Source of the DNA: Pontibaca salina
Lineage (GTDB): Bacteria; Pseudomonadota; Alphaproteobacteria; Rhodobacterales; Rhodobacteraceae
DNA length: 64,000 nucleotides
Assembly: GCF_016307205.1 (NCBI RefSeq)
Contig: NZ_JAEIJD010000004.1
Coordinates: 62,001 to 126,000 of the forward strand
Direction: 5' to 3'
Shown here: piece by piece, positions 42,415 through 52,774 of the stretch
How the letters are laid out: each line of letters opens with the position of its first letter
Position numbering within the stretch: position 1 is the stretch's first letter
Notes under the pieces: generated by a model
Database searches by the model: none
Told to the model about the DNA's origin: nothing
The model's input: the letters and a program-made list of their open reading frames with translations, nothing else
Translations under genes and position numbers: made by a program

Positions 42415-44589
42415 TCAGTCTTCGGTATGGGTCAATACCGGCACATCAGACGCCCCTGCCGATCCGCGCCCGGAAAGCGACGGGTTTTCCATAAAAAACC
42501 TGTGGCAATTGAAGGCGAAAGCGCCCTCGTCCGGGGCCGGTCGGGCAAAGCTGCCGTCGGGTTCCATCACCCAGCTTTGCGCCACATCCGCCAGATTGGC
42601 GGCCATGATCTGACTGACGATCTGGGCTTTGACGGTTTTGTTGTTGATCTCGATCAGGGTTTCCACCCGTCGCGTCAGGTTGCGCTCCATCCAGTCGGCC
42701 GAGGACAGGAACACGCGGGCGCTTTTGTCTGGCAGGCCGTGACCATTGCCGAAGCACACGATGCGCGAATGTTCCAAAAAGCGCCCGACGATGGATTTGA
42801 TACGGATATTCTCGCTCAATCCCTTGATGCCGGGGCGCAATCCACAGATCCCGCGCACAATCAGAGAAATCTTTACCCCCCCTTGCGAGGCACGGTACAG
42901 CGCGTCGATTACCTCGGGGTCGATCAGGGCATTCATCTTGGCCCAGATCACCGCCGGGCGTCCGGCTGCGGCATGGGCGATCTCAGCCTCGATCAGTTCC
43001 AGCAGGCGGGATTTCAAAGTCAGCGGTGAAATGGCGAGATTTTCCAGCACTTCGGGCTGCGCATAACCGGACAGGTAATTGAACACTTTGGTCGCATCTC
43101 GCCCCAGCGCGCGGTCGCAGGTGAACAGCGACAGGTCGGTATAGATGCGGGCGGTGATCGGGTGGTAATTTCCGGTGCCGTAATGGGTGTAGGTCACCAA
43201 CTTGTCGCCCTCGCGCCGCACCACGGTGGTCATCTTGGCGTGGGTCTTGAGGTCGATGAAGCCATAGACCACATGCGCGCCCGCCCGCTCCAACCGCCGC
43301 GACTGGCGGATATTGGCGGCCTCGTCAAACCGCGCTTTTAATTCGACCAGCGCGGTGACCGATTTGCCGTCTTCGGCGGCCTCGCACAGGGCACTGACGA
43401 TCGGGCTCTCGCGGGACGTGCGGTAAAGCGTCTGTTTGATCGCCACCACGTCTGGATCGCGGGCGGCCTGTTGCAGGAAGCGCACCACCATGTCGAAGGT
43501 CTCATAGGGGTGGTGCAGCAGCATGTCCTTTTGCCGGATCGCTGCGAACAGGTCGCCGTTGTGATCGGTGACGCGTTCGGGAACGCGCGGGGTGAAAACG
43601 GGCCAAAGCAGGTCGGGGCGGTCGTCGCGAACCAACTGGCCGAGGTCCGCCATACCGATCATGCCTCCGACCTCGACCACCTCGCCCGGGCTGACGCCCA
43701 GTTCCCGCATGACAATGTTCATCAATTGGGCCGGAGCCCCCGCCGAATGAGTCATCCGCACAACCTCGCCGCGACGGCGGCGTTTCAGAGCGACTTCGAA
43801 CTCGCGGACCAGATCCTCGGCTTCGTCCTCAACCTCAAGATCGCTGTCACGCAATACGCGAAATTCGAAATGCGCCTTGTGCTTGTAGCCGGGAAACAGG
43901 GTTTCGATCTTGAGCAGCAGCAACTGCTCCAGTGGCAGAAACCGCTGCGTCGCACCGTGACCGGGCAAGGCAATGAAGCGGTCGATCTGGTTGGGAATCG
44001 GCAACAATGCCTGCAAGGTGCGGCCATCGCGCACCCGTTCCAGCTGCAGAGCCAGCGAAAAGCCGGAGTTCGGGATGAAAGGAAAGGGATGCGCCGGGTC
44101 GATAGCCAGTGGTGACAAGACGGGAAAGACCCGGTTTAGAAACACGTCGTCCAAAAAGGGCAAATCTGCCGGTTTTACCGCATCATGGTCGAGCAGGGAA
44201 ATTCCGGCATCGGCCAATTCGGCCTCAAGCCGAGTCAGGATACGCTGTTGCGATTGCATCAGTCGGCGCGCGTTTTCGTCGATCAGGACCAGTTGTTCGG
44301 CGGGGGTCAATCCGTCGGCGGCGGGGGTGACGTTGCCCGACCGCGCCAATTCGCGCAGACCGGCAACGCGCACGGTATAGAATTCGTCTAGGTTGTTGGC
44401 GGAAATCGACAGGAAGCGCAGCCGTTCCAGCAGAGGCACGCGGGGGTTTTCGGCCTCTTCCAGAACACGCCAGTTGAAGCCCAGCCAACTGAGTTCGCGA
44501 TTGTAGAAGCGTCCCGGCCCTGAGATGTCGAGATCAGCCAGGGCAACAGGGTCAGGAAAGGGATATTTCAGGAAATCGGCATGGGTCAT
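42415..44589 (-). CDS. ppk1: Polyphosphate kinase 1
   Basis: Ppk1 polymerises ATP gamma-phosphate into polyphosphate. The 724-residue protein has the four-domain PPK1 layout: N-terminal [20 protein letters not shown], then the head domain, and two phospholipase-D-like catalytic domains with [17 protein letters not shown], the autophosphorylated His region [23 protein letters not shown] and [11 protein letters not shown]-like [17 protein letters not shown]. The ATG at 44589 gives the normal N-terminus. The order AI-2E transporter, hdaA, ppk, ppx fits a recurring alphaproteobacterial block. Confidence 0.95.
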   Translation of the reverse strand: MTHADFLKYPFPDPVALADLDISGPGRFYNRELSWLGFNWRVLEEAENPRVPLLERLRFLSISANNLDEFYTVRVAGLRELARSGNVTPAADGLTPAEQLVLIDENARRLMQSQQRILTRLEAELADAGISLLDHDAVKPADLPFLDDVFLNRVFPVLSPLAIDPAHPFPFIPNSGFSLALQLERVRDGRTLQALLPIPNQIDRFIALPGHGATQRFLPLEQLLLLKIETLFPGYKHKAHFEFRVLRDSDLEVEDEAEDLVREFEVALKRRRRGEVVRMTHSAGAPAQLMNIVMRELGVSPGEVVEVGGMIGMADLGQLVRDDRPDLLWPVFTPRVPERVTDHNGDLFAAIRQKDMLLHHPYETFDMVVRFLQQAARDPDVVAIKQTLYRTSRESPIVSALCEAAEDGKSVTALVELKARFDEAANIRQSRRLERAGAHVVYGFIDLKTHAKMTTVVRREGDKLVTYTHYGTGNYHPITARIYTDLSLFTCDRALGRDATKVFNYLSGYAQPEVLENLAISPLTLKSRLLELIEAEIAHAAAGRPAVIWAKMNALIDPEVIDALYRASQGGVKISLIVRGICGLRPGIKGLSENIRIKSIVGRFLEHSRIVCFGNGHGLPDKSARVFLSSADWMERNLTRRVETLIEINNKTVKAQIVSQIMAANLADVAQSWVMEPDGSFARPAPDEGAFAFNCHRFFMENPSLSGRGSAGASDVPVLTHTED

Positions 44590-44647
44590 TCAAATGCTTT
44601 TCCGGCCTGTTCAACAGCAAGCTGGTGCAGCCTATCGCGTTTCTGGT

Positions 44648-45337
44648 TCAAGTTGTATCGCAATCCGCGCTATCTTCGCCAAGCATTCGCACCGCAAGGG
44701 CGCGTGTCAACGGGCGGGCCTCGGCCAGCGCGGCCCGGTCCAGACGTGTCACGATGGTTGCCGCGGCATCGAAAGAGCGATCAATCCGCGTGACCAGATA
44801 GGGGATCAGATCGGGTTTCGGCGTGATCTGGCGATCGGCGAACAGCTTTGCCAGAACCGCCGCCAAAAGCACATCGTCTGGCGGGTTCAGTGCGACATGG
44901 TGGGTGCCTTCGACCCGGCTTTGCAAATCAGGCAGAGTCAGGTGCCAGTGGCGCGGCGCGGCGCGCCCGGTCAGCAGCAGGCGATGGCCTTCAGCCAGAA
45001 CCAGATTATGCAGGTGGAACAGCGCCTCTTGCGCTTGCGGATCGTTGGCGATCTCAGGCACGTCCTCGACAGCGACAGGGTGGCAGGCCAGTGCCGGAAT
45101 GTCCGCTGCTGGCAGATCGCGCGCGGCAATGATCTGCGCGCCGCTGGCGGTGGCCCAGACATGGGCCAAATGGGTCTTGCCGGCCCCGTCCGGCCCGCTG
45201 AGCACCAGCTTGCCGCCGGTCCAGCTTTCCGACAGGTCGATCATGGCAACCGCCAAAGCGTTGGCGGGTGAAACGAAAAAATCACCACGCCCCAGCGCCG
45301 GCTTTACGGGCAGGTCGAAATGCAATTGGCTTTCCAT
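44648..45337 (-). CDS. hdaA: HdaA, DnaA-regulatory inactivator homologue
   Basis: A 230-residue DnaA-like AAA+ protein without the DNA-binding domain IV, the design of Hda. It starts with MESQLHFDLPVKPALGRGDF, a clamp-binding QLxFDL motif near the N-terminus, followed by the Walker A GPDGAGKTHLA (about 45-55). Hda with the DNA-loaded sliding clamp stimulates ATP hydrolysis by DnaA to stop re-initiation. Residue PALGRGDFFVSPAN is the Hda/DnaA-type N-linker. The ATG at 45337 begins 1 nt after the upstream stop. A longer frame (ATG at 45403) would overlap the transporter gene. Confidence 0.9.
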   Translation of the reverse strand: MESQLHFDLPVKPALGRGDFFVSPANALAVAMIDLSESWTGGKLVLSGPDGAGKTHLAHVWATASGAQIIAARDLPAADIPALACHPVAVEDVPEIANDPQAQEALFHLHNLVLAEGHRLLLTGRAAPRHWHLTLPDLQSRVEGTHHVALNPPDDVLLAAVLAKLFADRQITPKPDLIPYLVTRIDRSFDAAATIVTRLDRAALAEARPLTRALAVRMLGEDSADCDTT

Positions 45338-45338
45338 C

Positions 45339-46439
45339 TCAGGGTTGATCCCGCTCCTGTGCTCCGTGGACCAAGTTCGTTGCTGATCCTGAAACGCCGC
45401 CATAAAGACTGCTTTTCAGATATTGGTCTATTGCAAATCGTGCAATCACGCCAATCGCTGCCATCAGCGGCACCGCTACGAGCATTCCGACAAAGCCGAA
45501 CAGGGCCCCAAACACCGATAGCGCAAGGATCAGCCATACCGGATGCAACCCGACGGAATTGCCAACCAGCTTGGGTGTAAGAAAATTGCCTTCGGCGAAC
45601 TGGCCCAAAAGAAAGACCCCCGTGACCGCAGCGACCCAGCCCCAGTCACCCCAGAATTGGAACAATGCCAGACCGATTGCCAATGCGCCGCCGATCATCG
45701 CACCGAGATAGGGGATGAAAGTCAAGATACCCGCCACGAAGCCGACCACCAGCCCGAATTGCAGCCCCAACGCCATCAGCGCCACCGCATAATAGGTGCC
45801 GAGGATCAGGCAGACGGTGCCCATGCCGCGAATGAACCCGGCCAGAGACGAATCGATGTCGCGGGCCAGACGGCGCACCACCGGCGCGTGATCGCGCGGC
45901 AGCAACTTGTCGATGCGCGCGGTCATCCGGTCCCAGTCCAGCAGCATATAGACCGCGACCACGGGAACAATGACCAGCAACACGATCACGTTGATGACCG
46001 ATCCCACTGAGCCCAGCAGCTTTTCGAACAGTGCTGGCCCGCGCTCCTTGATCGCCTGGCCCAGTGAGGCCAACGCATTGCGAGCGGGTGAGCCTTCGTC
46101 CAAGGCGTTTGGGAAATGTTGCGCCAGAAATTCCTGAAGGCGGTTCACCAGTACGGGAACCAGATCGATCAGATCAACAGTCTGTGATACCAGTGACGGG
46201 ATCACCAGCAGCGCGGCCAGAATGAAAATCAGTACTGCGCCTGCCGTAATCACTGCTGTCGCCGCCCCGCGTGACAGACCCCATCGTTGCAGGCGGTCGG
46301 CCAAAGGATCAAGGAAATAGGCAATCGCCATGCCGAGCACGAAGGGCAATAGCACATGGCCCAAAAACCACAGCACGATGGCGAACACCAGTGCGGCGAT
46401 GCCCCAGTACTTTAGCTGATCGCCCGCTGAAAGTGACAT
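45339..46439 (-). CDS. AI-2E family transporter (PerM/TqsA-like)
   Basis: A 366-residue membrane protein with about eight transmembrane segments: two near residues 8-50, one near 60-85, and groups after residue 140. The signatures are [41 protein letters not shown] and [15 protein letters not shown]. Family members include TqsA (AI-2 export) and sodium/proton antiporters, so the substrate is open. The ATG at 46439 has AGGGAC 5 nt upstream. hdaA follows with 1 nt between stop and start, so the two are coupled. Confidence 0.85.
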   Translation of the reverse strand: MSLSAGDQLKYWGIAALVFAIVLWFLGHVLLPFVLGMAIAYFLDPLADRLQRWGLSRGAATAVITAGAVLIFILAALLVIPSLVSQTVDLIDLVPVLVNRLQEFLAQHFPNALDEGSPARNALASLGQAIKERGPALFEKLLGSVGSVINVIVLLVIVPVVAVYMLLDWDRMTARIDKLLPRDHAPVVRRLARDIDSSLAGFIRGMGTVCLILGTYYAVALMALGLQFGLVVGFVAGILTFIPYLGAMIGGALAIGLALFQFWGDWGWVAAVTGVFLLGQFAEGNFLTPKLVGNSVGLHPVWLILALSVFGALFGFVGMLVAVPLMAAIGVIARFAIDQYLKSSLYGGVSGSATNLVHGAQERDQP

Positions 46440-46583
46440 GCTGTCCCTAAATCGCTGCTTTGTCTCCACATTGCCCAAACAGCACGGCGTTGCAAGGGGA
46501 GGACGCATATTGCCCGATTGCCTGCCCGCGCCCTTTGGCATAGATCAGGGCAACCACAGAACACCCCGAAAGGTTCCCGTTTC

Positions 46584-47930
46584 ATGCGCCTGTCCCGCTA
46601 TTTCCTTCCCGTGCTGAAAGAGACCCCATCCGAAGCGCAGATCGTCAGTCACCGCCTGATGCTGCGTGCGGGTATGATCAAGCAGGCCACAGCAGGGATC
46701 TATTCCTGGCTGCCGCTGGGCTATCGTGTGCTGCGCAAGATTGAAAATATCGTGCACGAAGAACAGGCACGTGCCGGGCATCTTCCGATGTTGATGCCAA
46801 CGCTGCAATCGGCGGACCTGTGGCGCGAAAGCGGGCGTTATGACGATTATGGCCAAGAGATGTTGCGGATCACCGACCGGCACGGACGCGATATGTTGTA
46901 TGGTCCGACCAACGAGGAACTGATCACCGATATTTTCCGCAGCAATGTCAGCAGCTATAAGGATCTGCCGCTGACGCTGTATCAGATCCAGTGGAAATTC
47001 CGCGACGAGATCCGCCCCCGATTCGGCGTCATGCGCGGGCGCGAATTCCTAATGAAGGACGGCTATAATTTCGACCTCACCAAAGAGGACGCGATGTACG
47101 CCTATGATCGCCATATGGTCAGCTATCTGCGCACTTACGAGCGCATGGGGCTTAAGGCGATCCCGATGCGTGCCGACAGTGGCCCGATCGGCGGTGACGA
47201 CACGCATGAATTCCTTGTGCTGGCGGAAACCGGCGAATCCGAAGTGTTCTATGATGCTGATATCTTGAACCTGACGCTGGGCAATCGCACCGTGAATTAT
47301 GACGATCACGCACAGTGCGCCGATATCGTGCGGGAATGGACAACGCCCTATGCCCGCACCGACGAAACCCATGATGCGGCCCTGTTCGACCAAATCCCCG
47401 AGGCACGTCGTCGCAGCAGCCGCGGTATCGAGGTCGGACAGATCTTTTATTTCGGCACTAAATATTCCGAAGCTATGGGCGCGACGGTTCAGGGGCCGGA
47501 TGGGCAGGCGGTGCCGGTGCATATGGGCAGCCACGGCATCGGCGTGTCGCGACTGCTGGGCGCGATCATCGAGGCCAGCCATGACGACAAGGGTATCATC
47601 TGGCCCGAGGGCGTGACCCCGTTTCATTGTGGCATCGTCAACTTGAAACAGGGCGACGAAGAAGCCGATGGGGCTTGCGAGACGCTTTACTCGGCGCTGA
47701 CCGCGCTGGGGCTTGATCCGCTTTACGACGACCGCAACGAGCGGGCAGGCGGCAAATTCGCAACGATGGATCTGATCGGTCTGCCGTGGCGCATCACCGT
47801 CGGGCCGCGCGGGCTGAAAAACGGCGTGGTTGAGTTGACCTGCCGCCGCACCGGCGAAAGCGAAGAACTGCCCCCCCAAGAGGCGGTGAAACGTGTCGCC
47901 GAGATTTATGCGCCAATCCGCGCGGCATAA
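46584..47930 (+). CDS. proS: Prolyl-tRNA synthetase (short form)
   Basis: ProS attaches proline to tRNA-Pro. The 448-residue protein is the alphaproteobacterial short type: class II motif 1 [25 protein letters not shown] (halves joined), motif 2 [27 protein letters not shown] (same), and motif 3 [17 protein letters not shown]. The editing INS domain of E. coli ProS (about 180 residues) is missing, as usual in this group, so separate YbaK/ProX-type editing may be needed. The ATG at 46584 gives the family start ([19 protein letters not shown]). It is divergent from the AI-2E gene. Confidence 0.96.
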   Translation: MRLSRYFLPVLKETPSEAQIVSHRLMLRAGMIKQATAGIYSWLPLGYRVLRKIENIVHEEQARAGHLPMLMPTLQSADLWRESGRYDDYGQEMLRITDRHGRDMLYGPTNEELITDIFRSNVSSYKDLPLTLYQIQWKFRDEIRPRFGVMRGREFLMKDGYNFDLTKEDAMYAYDRHMVSYLRTYERMGLKAIPMRADSGPIGGDDTHEFLVLAETGESEVFYDADILNLTLGNRTVNYDDHAQCADIVREWTTPYARTDETHDAALFDQIPEARRRSSRGIEVGQIFYFGTKYSEAMGATVQGPDGQAVPVHMGSHGIGVSRLLGAIIEASHDDKGIIWPEGVTPFHCGIVNLKQGDEEADGACETLYSALTALGLDPLYDDRNERAGGKFATMDLIGLPWRITVGPRGLKNGVVELTCRRTGESEELPPQEAVKRVAEIYAPIRAA

Positions 47931-47947
47931 ATAATGGTCTCACTGGA

Positions 47948-47982
47948 CAGGGCGGCATCTTGGACGATGGCCCGCCGCCCTG
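47948..47982 (+). terminator. Inverted repeat after proS (possible terminator)
   Basis: CAGGGCGGC (47948-47956) and GCCGCCCTG (47974-47982) form a perfect 9-bp stem with a 17-nt loop 18 nt after the proS stop. No T-run follows, so it may be only a weak or Rho-assisted stop signal. Confidence 0.4.
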
Positions 47983-48075
47983 ATCTTGCACAACTGGCGC
48001 GCCACGGCATCTGGTCGAGGTGATTGCCAGCGTGCGCCGGGGCGAAACCGCCCGAGAAGAGCGACAGGAATTGAT

Positions 48076-49362
48076 ATGGCCCGCACCCCGCCCCCCTTTG
48101 CCCCGTTCGAGTGGATGATTGCCTGGCGCTATCTGCGTGCGCGCCGGGCCGAAGGCGGCGTCAGCGTGATGACCTGGATCAGCCTGATCGGCATCACCCT
48201 TGCCGTGTTTGCGCTGATTGCGACATTGGCCGTGCGCTCGGGGTTCCGGGCGGAGTTCGTCAGCACCATTTTGGGCGCGAATGCCCATGTCACCGTATAT
48301 AGCGCCGGGCAGATCAGCGAGGACGGGCGGATTGATCGCACCATTACCGATTATGACGCTTGGGCCAAACGCGTCGGGCAGGTGCAAGGCGTCATCCGCG
48401 CCGCGCCGCTGGTACGGGGTCAGGTGATGGTTTCGCAACGTGGCAGCAATGCCGGGGTCGAGGTGTTTGGCATCGCCAAGGGCGATCTGCAAAGCCTGCC
48501 GGGGATCGCGGAAAGCGACCAAGCGCGCGGCGATCTGGGCCGCTTCGACGAGGGTATCGCCATCGGCTCGGGGGTGGCGCGCGAGATCGGGGCGCAGATC
48601 GGTGACAAGATCAAGCTGATCTCACCCGAGGGGGTCAAGACGCCCTTTGGCACCAGCCCGCGCGTCAACGCCTATGAAGTGGTCTATATCTTTTCTGCCG
48701 GGCGCTATGATATCGACCGCACCCGCGTCTATTTGCCCTTTGCCGAAGCCCAGTCATATTTCAACCGCGAGGGCGTGGCGGATGAGCTGGAGGTGATGGT
48801 GCAGGACCCAGAACATATTGAGCCCATCGCGCTGAGTATTCTTCGGGCAGCGGGTGACGGGGCGCAGGTCTGGACTTGGCGCGACGCTTCGGGTGGTTTT
48901 CTGCGTGCGCTGGAGGTCGAAGATAATGTGATGTTCGTGATTCTGTCGATTCTGGTGCTGATCGCGGCGATGAACATCGTTTCAGGGTTGATCATGCTGG
49001 TTAAGAACAAAGGTCGCGACATAGGGATATTGCGCACCATCGGCCTCTCCGAAAGCTCGGTCATGCGGGTGTTTTTCATCTGCGGCGCATTTACCGGCTT
49101 GATCGGCACCGCGATGGGGGTTGTGCTGGGCTGTCTCTTTGCAATTTACATCGACCCGATCTTTTCCTTCGTGAACTATGCGATGGGCGGCGGCGTTTGG
49201 GATCCGTCGATCAGGGGCATCTACAACCTGCCGGCGGAACTGCATCTGTCTGATGTGCTTTCGGCAGTGGCCTTGTCGCTGGGGCTGTCGTTTCTGGTGA
49301 CGATCTTTCCCGCCCGCCGCGCGGCGCGGATGAACCCGGTTGAGGCGTTGCGCTATGAATGA
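48076..49362 (+). CDS. Lipoprotein-releasing ABC transporter permease (LolC/LolE)
   Basis: A 428-residue FtsX/MacB-type permease: an N-terminal helix after [14 protein letters not shown] (residues about 22-45), a large periplasmic domain, and three C-terminal transmembrane segments (about 280, 330 and 390). The typical [17 protein letters not shown] and the final [17 protein letters not shown] match LolC/LolE. With LolD it should lift outer-membrane lipoproteins from the inner membrane and pass them to LolA. Alphaproteobacteria commonly have one such permease acting as a homodimer, so C versus E is not assigned. AGGAA lies 6 nt before the ATG at 48076. Confidence 0.9.
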   Translation: MARTPPPFAPFEWMIAWRYLRARRAEGGVSVMTWISLIGITLAVFALIATLAVRSGFRAEFVSTILGANAHVTVYSAGQISEDGRIDRTITDYDAWAKRVGQVQGVIRAAPLVRGQVMVSQRGSNAGVEVFGIAKGDLQSLPGIAESDQARGDLGRFDEGIAIGSGVAREIGAQIGDKIKLISPEGVKTPFGTSPRVNAYEVVYIFSAGRYDIDRTRVYLPFAEAQSYFNREGVADELEVMVQDPEHIEPIALSILRAAGDGAQVWTWRDASGGFLRALEVEDNVMFVILSILVLIAAMNIVSGLIMLVKNKGRDIGILRTIGLSESSVMRVFFICGAFTGLIGTAMGVVLGCLFAIYIDPIFSFVNYAMGGGVWDPSIRGIYNLPAELHLSDVLSAVALSLGLSFLVTIFPARRAARMNPVEALRYE

Positions 49363-50035
49363 TCCGATCCTGCGCCTTGAGGGGCTGACCAAGACCTATA
49401 ACCGTGGCAAACCCGGCGAGGTCCAAGTGCTGCGCGACGTCGATTTGGCGTTGGCACCGGGCGAGGTTGCGGCGCTGGTGGCGCCCTCGGGGGCGGGAAA
49501 GTCGACCTTGCTGCATATCGCCGGGTTGCTGGATACGCCCGATGCGGGGCGGGTCGTGATTGGCGGGCAGGACATGACCGGCACCTCTGACCGCGCGCGC
49601 ACCGCGATGCGGCGGCGCGATATCGGGTTCATCTACCAGTTCCACCACCTGCTGCCCGAGTTCAGCGCCGCCGAGAACATCGTGCTGCCGCAACTTGCCA
49701 ACGGCACCGGCGCAGATGAGGCCCGCGCGCGCGCCGAAGACCTGCTGGACCGTGTTGGCATCAAACCGCGTGCCATGCACCGCCCCGCGGCGCTATCGGG
49801 GGGCGAACAGCAGCGCGTCGCCTTTTGCCGCGCCTTGGCGAACGGGCCGCGCCTGTTGCTGGCGGACGAGCCGACCGGCAATCTGGACCCGGCCACCTCG
49901 GAGCAGGTGTTCGCTGCACTGATGGAACTGGTGTCCGGCACGGGACTGTCGGCGCTGATTGCGACCCACAACATGGAGCTGGCCGCGCGTATGGATCGTA
50001 TGCTGCGGCTGGAAGAGGGACAGATTGTGGGCTGA
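49355..50035 (+). CDS. lolD: Lipoprotein-releasing ABC transporter ATPase LolD
   Basis: A 226-residue ABC ATPase. Walker A is APSGAGKST (about 46-54), the signature [15 protein letters not shown] and Walker [13 protein letters not shown], followed by ATHNMELA with the switch His. LolD hydrolyses ATP to drive lipoprotein release by the LolC/E dimer. The ATG at 49355 lies inside the last codons of the permease gene (8-nt overlap), giving the normal LolD N-terminus [15 protein letters not shown]. Confidence 0.93.
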   Translation: MNDPILRLEGLTKTYNRGKPGEVQVLRDVDLALAPGEVAALVAPSGAGKSTLLHIAGLLDTPDAGRVVIGGQDMTGTSDRARTAMRRRDIGFIYQFHHLLPEFSAAENIVLPQLANGTGADEARARAEDLLDRVGIKPRAMHRPAALSGGEQQRVAFCRALANGPRLLLADEPTGNLDPATSEQVFAALMELVSGTGLSALIATHNMELAARMDRMLRLEEGQIVG

Positions 50036-50141
50036 CATGCCCCCAGTCTTTCCACAAAAAGCCGGCACAAAACGGATTCTAGCTTGAAATATTGCAGCGC
50101 TTGCTGGAACCTTGTCGGCAGCGATGCCCAAGGAAAGCGAC

Positions 50142-50552
50142 ATGAAGCTGCTGCATCTGACCTTTTCCACCGTGCTAACCATGACAGCTATGCCAATCAT
50201 GGCGCAGGATGCCGAAATGGGTGAAGATCTGTACCGGGTGCACTGCGCTACCTGTCACGGCATCGACATGCAGGGTCAGGGACCGATGGCCGGGGTCCTG
50301 TTGGTGCAACCTTCCGACCTGACCGCACTGGCGGCAGAGAACGGCGGCGTCTTTCCAACCGAACGGGTGGTCCGGCGTATTGACGGACGTGACCCGCTGG
50401 TAAGCCATGGCAGTCAAATGCCGGTCTACGGCCCGTTTTTCGAGGGCGAAGATATCGCGATCAAAACTCCTGATGGCCAGCCAATCATGACAAGCGTGCC
50501 AATCGCCGATCTTTTGGCCTATCTGGAATCGCTGCAAAACAATGAGGGCTAA
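50142..50552 (+). CDS. Small exported c-type cytochrome
   Basis: A 136-residue protein with a Sec signal peptide (MKLLHLTFSTVLTMTAMPIMA|Q). The heme site is CATCH (Cys 35, Cys 38, His 39), and Met in GSQMPVYG is the probable sixth ligand, so it is a class I monoheme cytochrome. The ATG at 50142 has AAGGAA 6 nt upstream. A second cytochrome gene begins 3 nt after its stop; the two share the pattern NGGxFPxxRVxxxIDG, so they are probably duplicates. The electron partner is unknown. Confidence 0.88.
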   Translation: MKLLHLTFSTVLTMTAMPIMAQDAEMGEDLYRVHCATCHGIDMQGQGPMAGVLLVQPSDLTALAAENGGVFPTERVVRRIDGRDPLVSHGSQMPVYGPFFEGEDIAIKTPDGQPIMTSVPIADLLAYLESLQNNEG

Positions 50553-50555
50553 GCC

Positions 50556-50957
50556 ATGAGAATAATAGCCTTTGTTGCCTTTCCGGCTCTGGCGTTAACG
50601 CTGTCCTGTGCGGCCGATCTGATGCCGACCGCGCAAGAGGGCGCGCAAGTCTATGCCGACAACTGCACCGCCTGCCACGGCCCGCGCGGCGCAGGCACCG
50701 GCAGGCTCACCAGCGGACAAACCGCCCCGGACCTGACACGGATTGCGGACCGTAACGGCGGCGAATTTCCCCGCGCGCGCGTTTTGTCTCAAATCGACGG
50801 CTATGGCCACGGCAAGGTGGCGCGCGATGCGATGCCCGAGTTCGGGCTGCTGTTGCAGGGTGAATCCGTTCCGGTTGAGGTGGATGGCGTCATGACACCC
50901 ACGCCCCGCCCGCTAGCAGCGCTGATGGTCTTTCTGGGATCGATCCAGAAAGGATAG
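50556..50957 (+). CDS. Second small c-type cytochrome
   Basis: A 133-residue protein with an N-terminal hydrophobic signal (MRIIAFVAFPALALTLSC; the Cys at 18 lacks a clean lipobox, so lipidation is unsure). The heme site is CTACH (Cys 37, Cys 40, His 41), and Met in RDAMPEFG is the likely axial ligand. It shares DRNGGEFPRARVLSQIDGYG with the preceding cytochrome (ENGGVFPTERVVRRIDGRD), consistent with tandem duplication. It is convergent with the metalloprotease-like lipoprotein gene. Confidence 0.88.
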   Translation: MRIIAFVAFPALALTLSCAADLMPTAQEGAQVYADNCTACHGPRGAGTGRLTSGQTAPDLTRIADRNGGEFPRARVLSQIDGYGHGKVARDAMPEFGLLLQGESVPVEVDGVMTPTPRPLAALMVFLGSIQKG

Positions 50958-50979
50958 GACACGCGGCAAATTCGGCAGA

Positions 50980-51660
50980 TCAGTCGCAGATGCCCCGCAG
51001 CTTGACATCGCGCCACGGCAGCAGCACGTCATGTTCGCGCGATGCGGGCAGATCAGACACCGGAAACGCGCGACGCAGCATATTGTGCAGGCGTTCCGTG
51101 CGCGCCGCCTGCGGGGCCAAGGCACGGCAGCAGACATATTCCTCGACAATCGCGCCCTGCTGCTCAAAGCCGTAGTCCAGAAATTCTGATGTGCCGGTCA
51201 CTTCGAACAAATAGGGGTCGTCAATGCTGCCATGCTCGCTGACGGCGCGCAGCGGGCTGTAACCGGTTTGCGCGCGGTTCTGCCACTGCCACACATGGGT
51301 CAGCTCGTGTCCCAGCAGCATCGCGCCGATCAGATTGATACGCTCGGGATAGCCCGACAGATAATCGTCGGAATACCATTCGCGGGTAAAAAGAACATGG
51401 TTGAACAGTGCCATGGCTGTGGGTTTGCTGGTCACGTACTCGTCAGTGACAGGGGGCAGGATGCGTTCGCGGCAGGTGGTGCGCGGGCGTTGCTTATAGC
51501 GGAAGGTGACCGGCCCAAGCGGCGCGCCCTTGACCAGACGCACGCGCTCGGGGTCCAGCGCATCGCCTTGCAGGAGGGCGGCAAACTCGGTCTCGGCAGG
51601 CGTCAGCGGTCTTCCGCAAGCGGCGAGAACGGACAAGAGAAGCAATATACGCAGCATCAT
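50980..51660 (-). CDS. Putative metalloprotease-like lipoprotein (HExxH)
   Basis: A 226-residue protein with a type II signal (MMLRILLLLSVLAAC, lipobox LAAC, Cys 15). The centre has GHELTHVWQWQNR, an HExxH zinc site of the kind found in DUF4157-like or toxin-associated proteases; further on, EVTGTSEFLDYGFEQQGAIVEEYVCC provides a possible third ligand Glu (EE). No protease family can be named. Six or more cysteines in the mature part suggest disulfides. The start is ATG at 51660 or 51657. It stands downstream of lpxK on the minus strand. Confidence 0.6.
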   Translation of the reverse strand: MMLRILLLLSVLAACGRPLTPAETEFAALLQGDALDPERVRLVKGAPLGPVTFRYKQRPRTTCRERILPPVTDEYVTSKPTAMALFNHVLFTREWYSDDYLSGYPERINLIGAMLLGHELTHVWQWQNRAQTGYSPLRAVSEHGSIDDPYLFEVTGTSEFLDYGFEQQGAIVEEYVCCRALAPQAARTERLHNMLRRAFPVSDLPASREHDVLLPWRDVKLRGICD

Positions 51661-51772
51661 GGCGCATATTTGGCGATGAATGCGGCACTGGTCAAACTCT
51701 GTGTCCACACCCCGCCGGAGACGGCCACGATCTGCGTTGTTCATGCCGGAGCGGGGAGCATCGGCGGACCAT

Positions 51773-52774
51773 TCACCCCAGTGGCGGGGCAGCCTGCTGT
51801 AGCATATCGCACAGCTGATCGTGGTCATTGATCCGCAGCCGCACCGGCAGGGTCAGAACCTTGTTGCGGAAGGTGGGGGGCAAACGCACCGCGTCTTTTT
51901 CGGTTGTCACCATCTGCGCGCCAACGGCGAACGCCTCGGCCTCTAGGCGGGTCATGAGGGCGGGTGATAGGGGCTGATGATCCACTAGCGCCTCGCTGCG
52001 GCGCAGATCGGCACCAAGAGCGCGCAATGTCTCGAAAAACTTGTCGGGGCGACCGATCCCGGCAAAAGCCAGAACCGGAGTGTCGGCCCAGTCCATCCCG
52101 GTTTTCAGCGGCTCCAGCGCACCAGTCAGATGCGGCACCGTCAACTTCTTGCCCCACTGGGCGGCGAATTTACCTTGCGCGGCGTCGGTGCCGATGGACA
52201 GTAGCAGATCGGCACGGGCCAAGCCGGCTCCGACCGGTTCCCGCAGTGGGCCGGCCGGCAGGCAGCGCCCATTGCCAAACCCGGTTTGCGCATCAACCAC
52301 GATGATCGACAGCGATTTGACCAGCGACGGATCCTGAAATCCGTCATCCAAGATCAAGATGCTGGCCCCTTCGCGCTGGGCGGTCTGCGCTCCGCCGGCG
52401 CGATCAGCCGCAATCCAGGTGCGCGCAAAGGCGGCCAGCAGCAGGGGTTCGTCCCCGACCTCGTTGGCGTGGTGGCGGGTGGGGTCAACTTCGACCGGAC
52501 CGCGCAGTTTCCCGCCATAGCCGCGCGACAAGATGTGGGGCTGATGGCCCATGAGCTTCAGGGCCTCGCACAGCCAGATAACCGTCGGCGTCTTGCCGGT
52601 GCCGCCGGCGTTCAAATTGCCGACGCAGATCACCGGAATGCCGGGATTAATTCCGGTGCCGTGGGCCAACCGCCTCGCCGTGGCTTTGGCATAAAGCGCG
52701 CCCAGCGGCGCCAGCATCTTTGCCTGCCAGCCCGGCGCATCGGGGGGCGCATTCCAGAACTCAGGGGCGCGCAT
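51773..52774 (-). CDS. lpxK: Tetraacyldisaccharide 4'-kinase
   Basis: LpxK phosphorylates the 4' position of the lipid A disaccharide. The 333-residue protein has the family P-loop [18 protein letters not shown] (about 55-72), [28 protein letters not shown] with the catalytic-region Asp pair, and [11 protein letters not shown] in the C-terminal lobe. The ATG at 52774 has an AGG-type site 7 nt upstream. It overlaps the kdtA-like gene by 14 nt, so the two are coupled. Outer-membrane lipid A is thus built in this organism. Confidence 0.93.
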   Translation of the reverse strand: MRAPEFWNAPPDAPGWQAKMLAPLGALYAKATARRLAHGTGINPGIPVICVGNLNAGGTGKTPTVIWLCEALKLMGHQPHILSRGYGGKLRGPVEVDPTRHHANEVGDEPLLLAAFARTWIAADRAGGAQTAQREGASILILDDGFQDPSLVKSLSIIVVDAQTGFGNGRCLPAGPLREPVGAGLARADLLLSIGTDAAQGKFAAQWGKKLTVPHLTGALEPLKTGMDWADTPVLAFAGIGRPDKFFETLRALGADLRRSEALVDHQPLSPALMTRLEAEAFAVGAQMVTTEKDAVRLPPTFRNKVLTLPVRLRINDHDQLCDMLQQAAPPLG

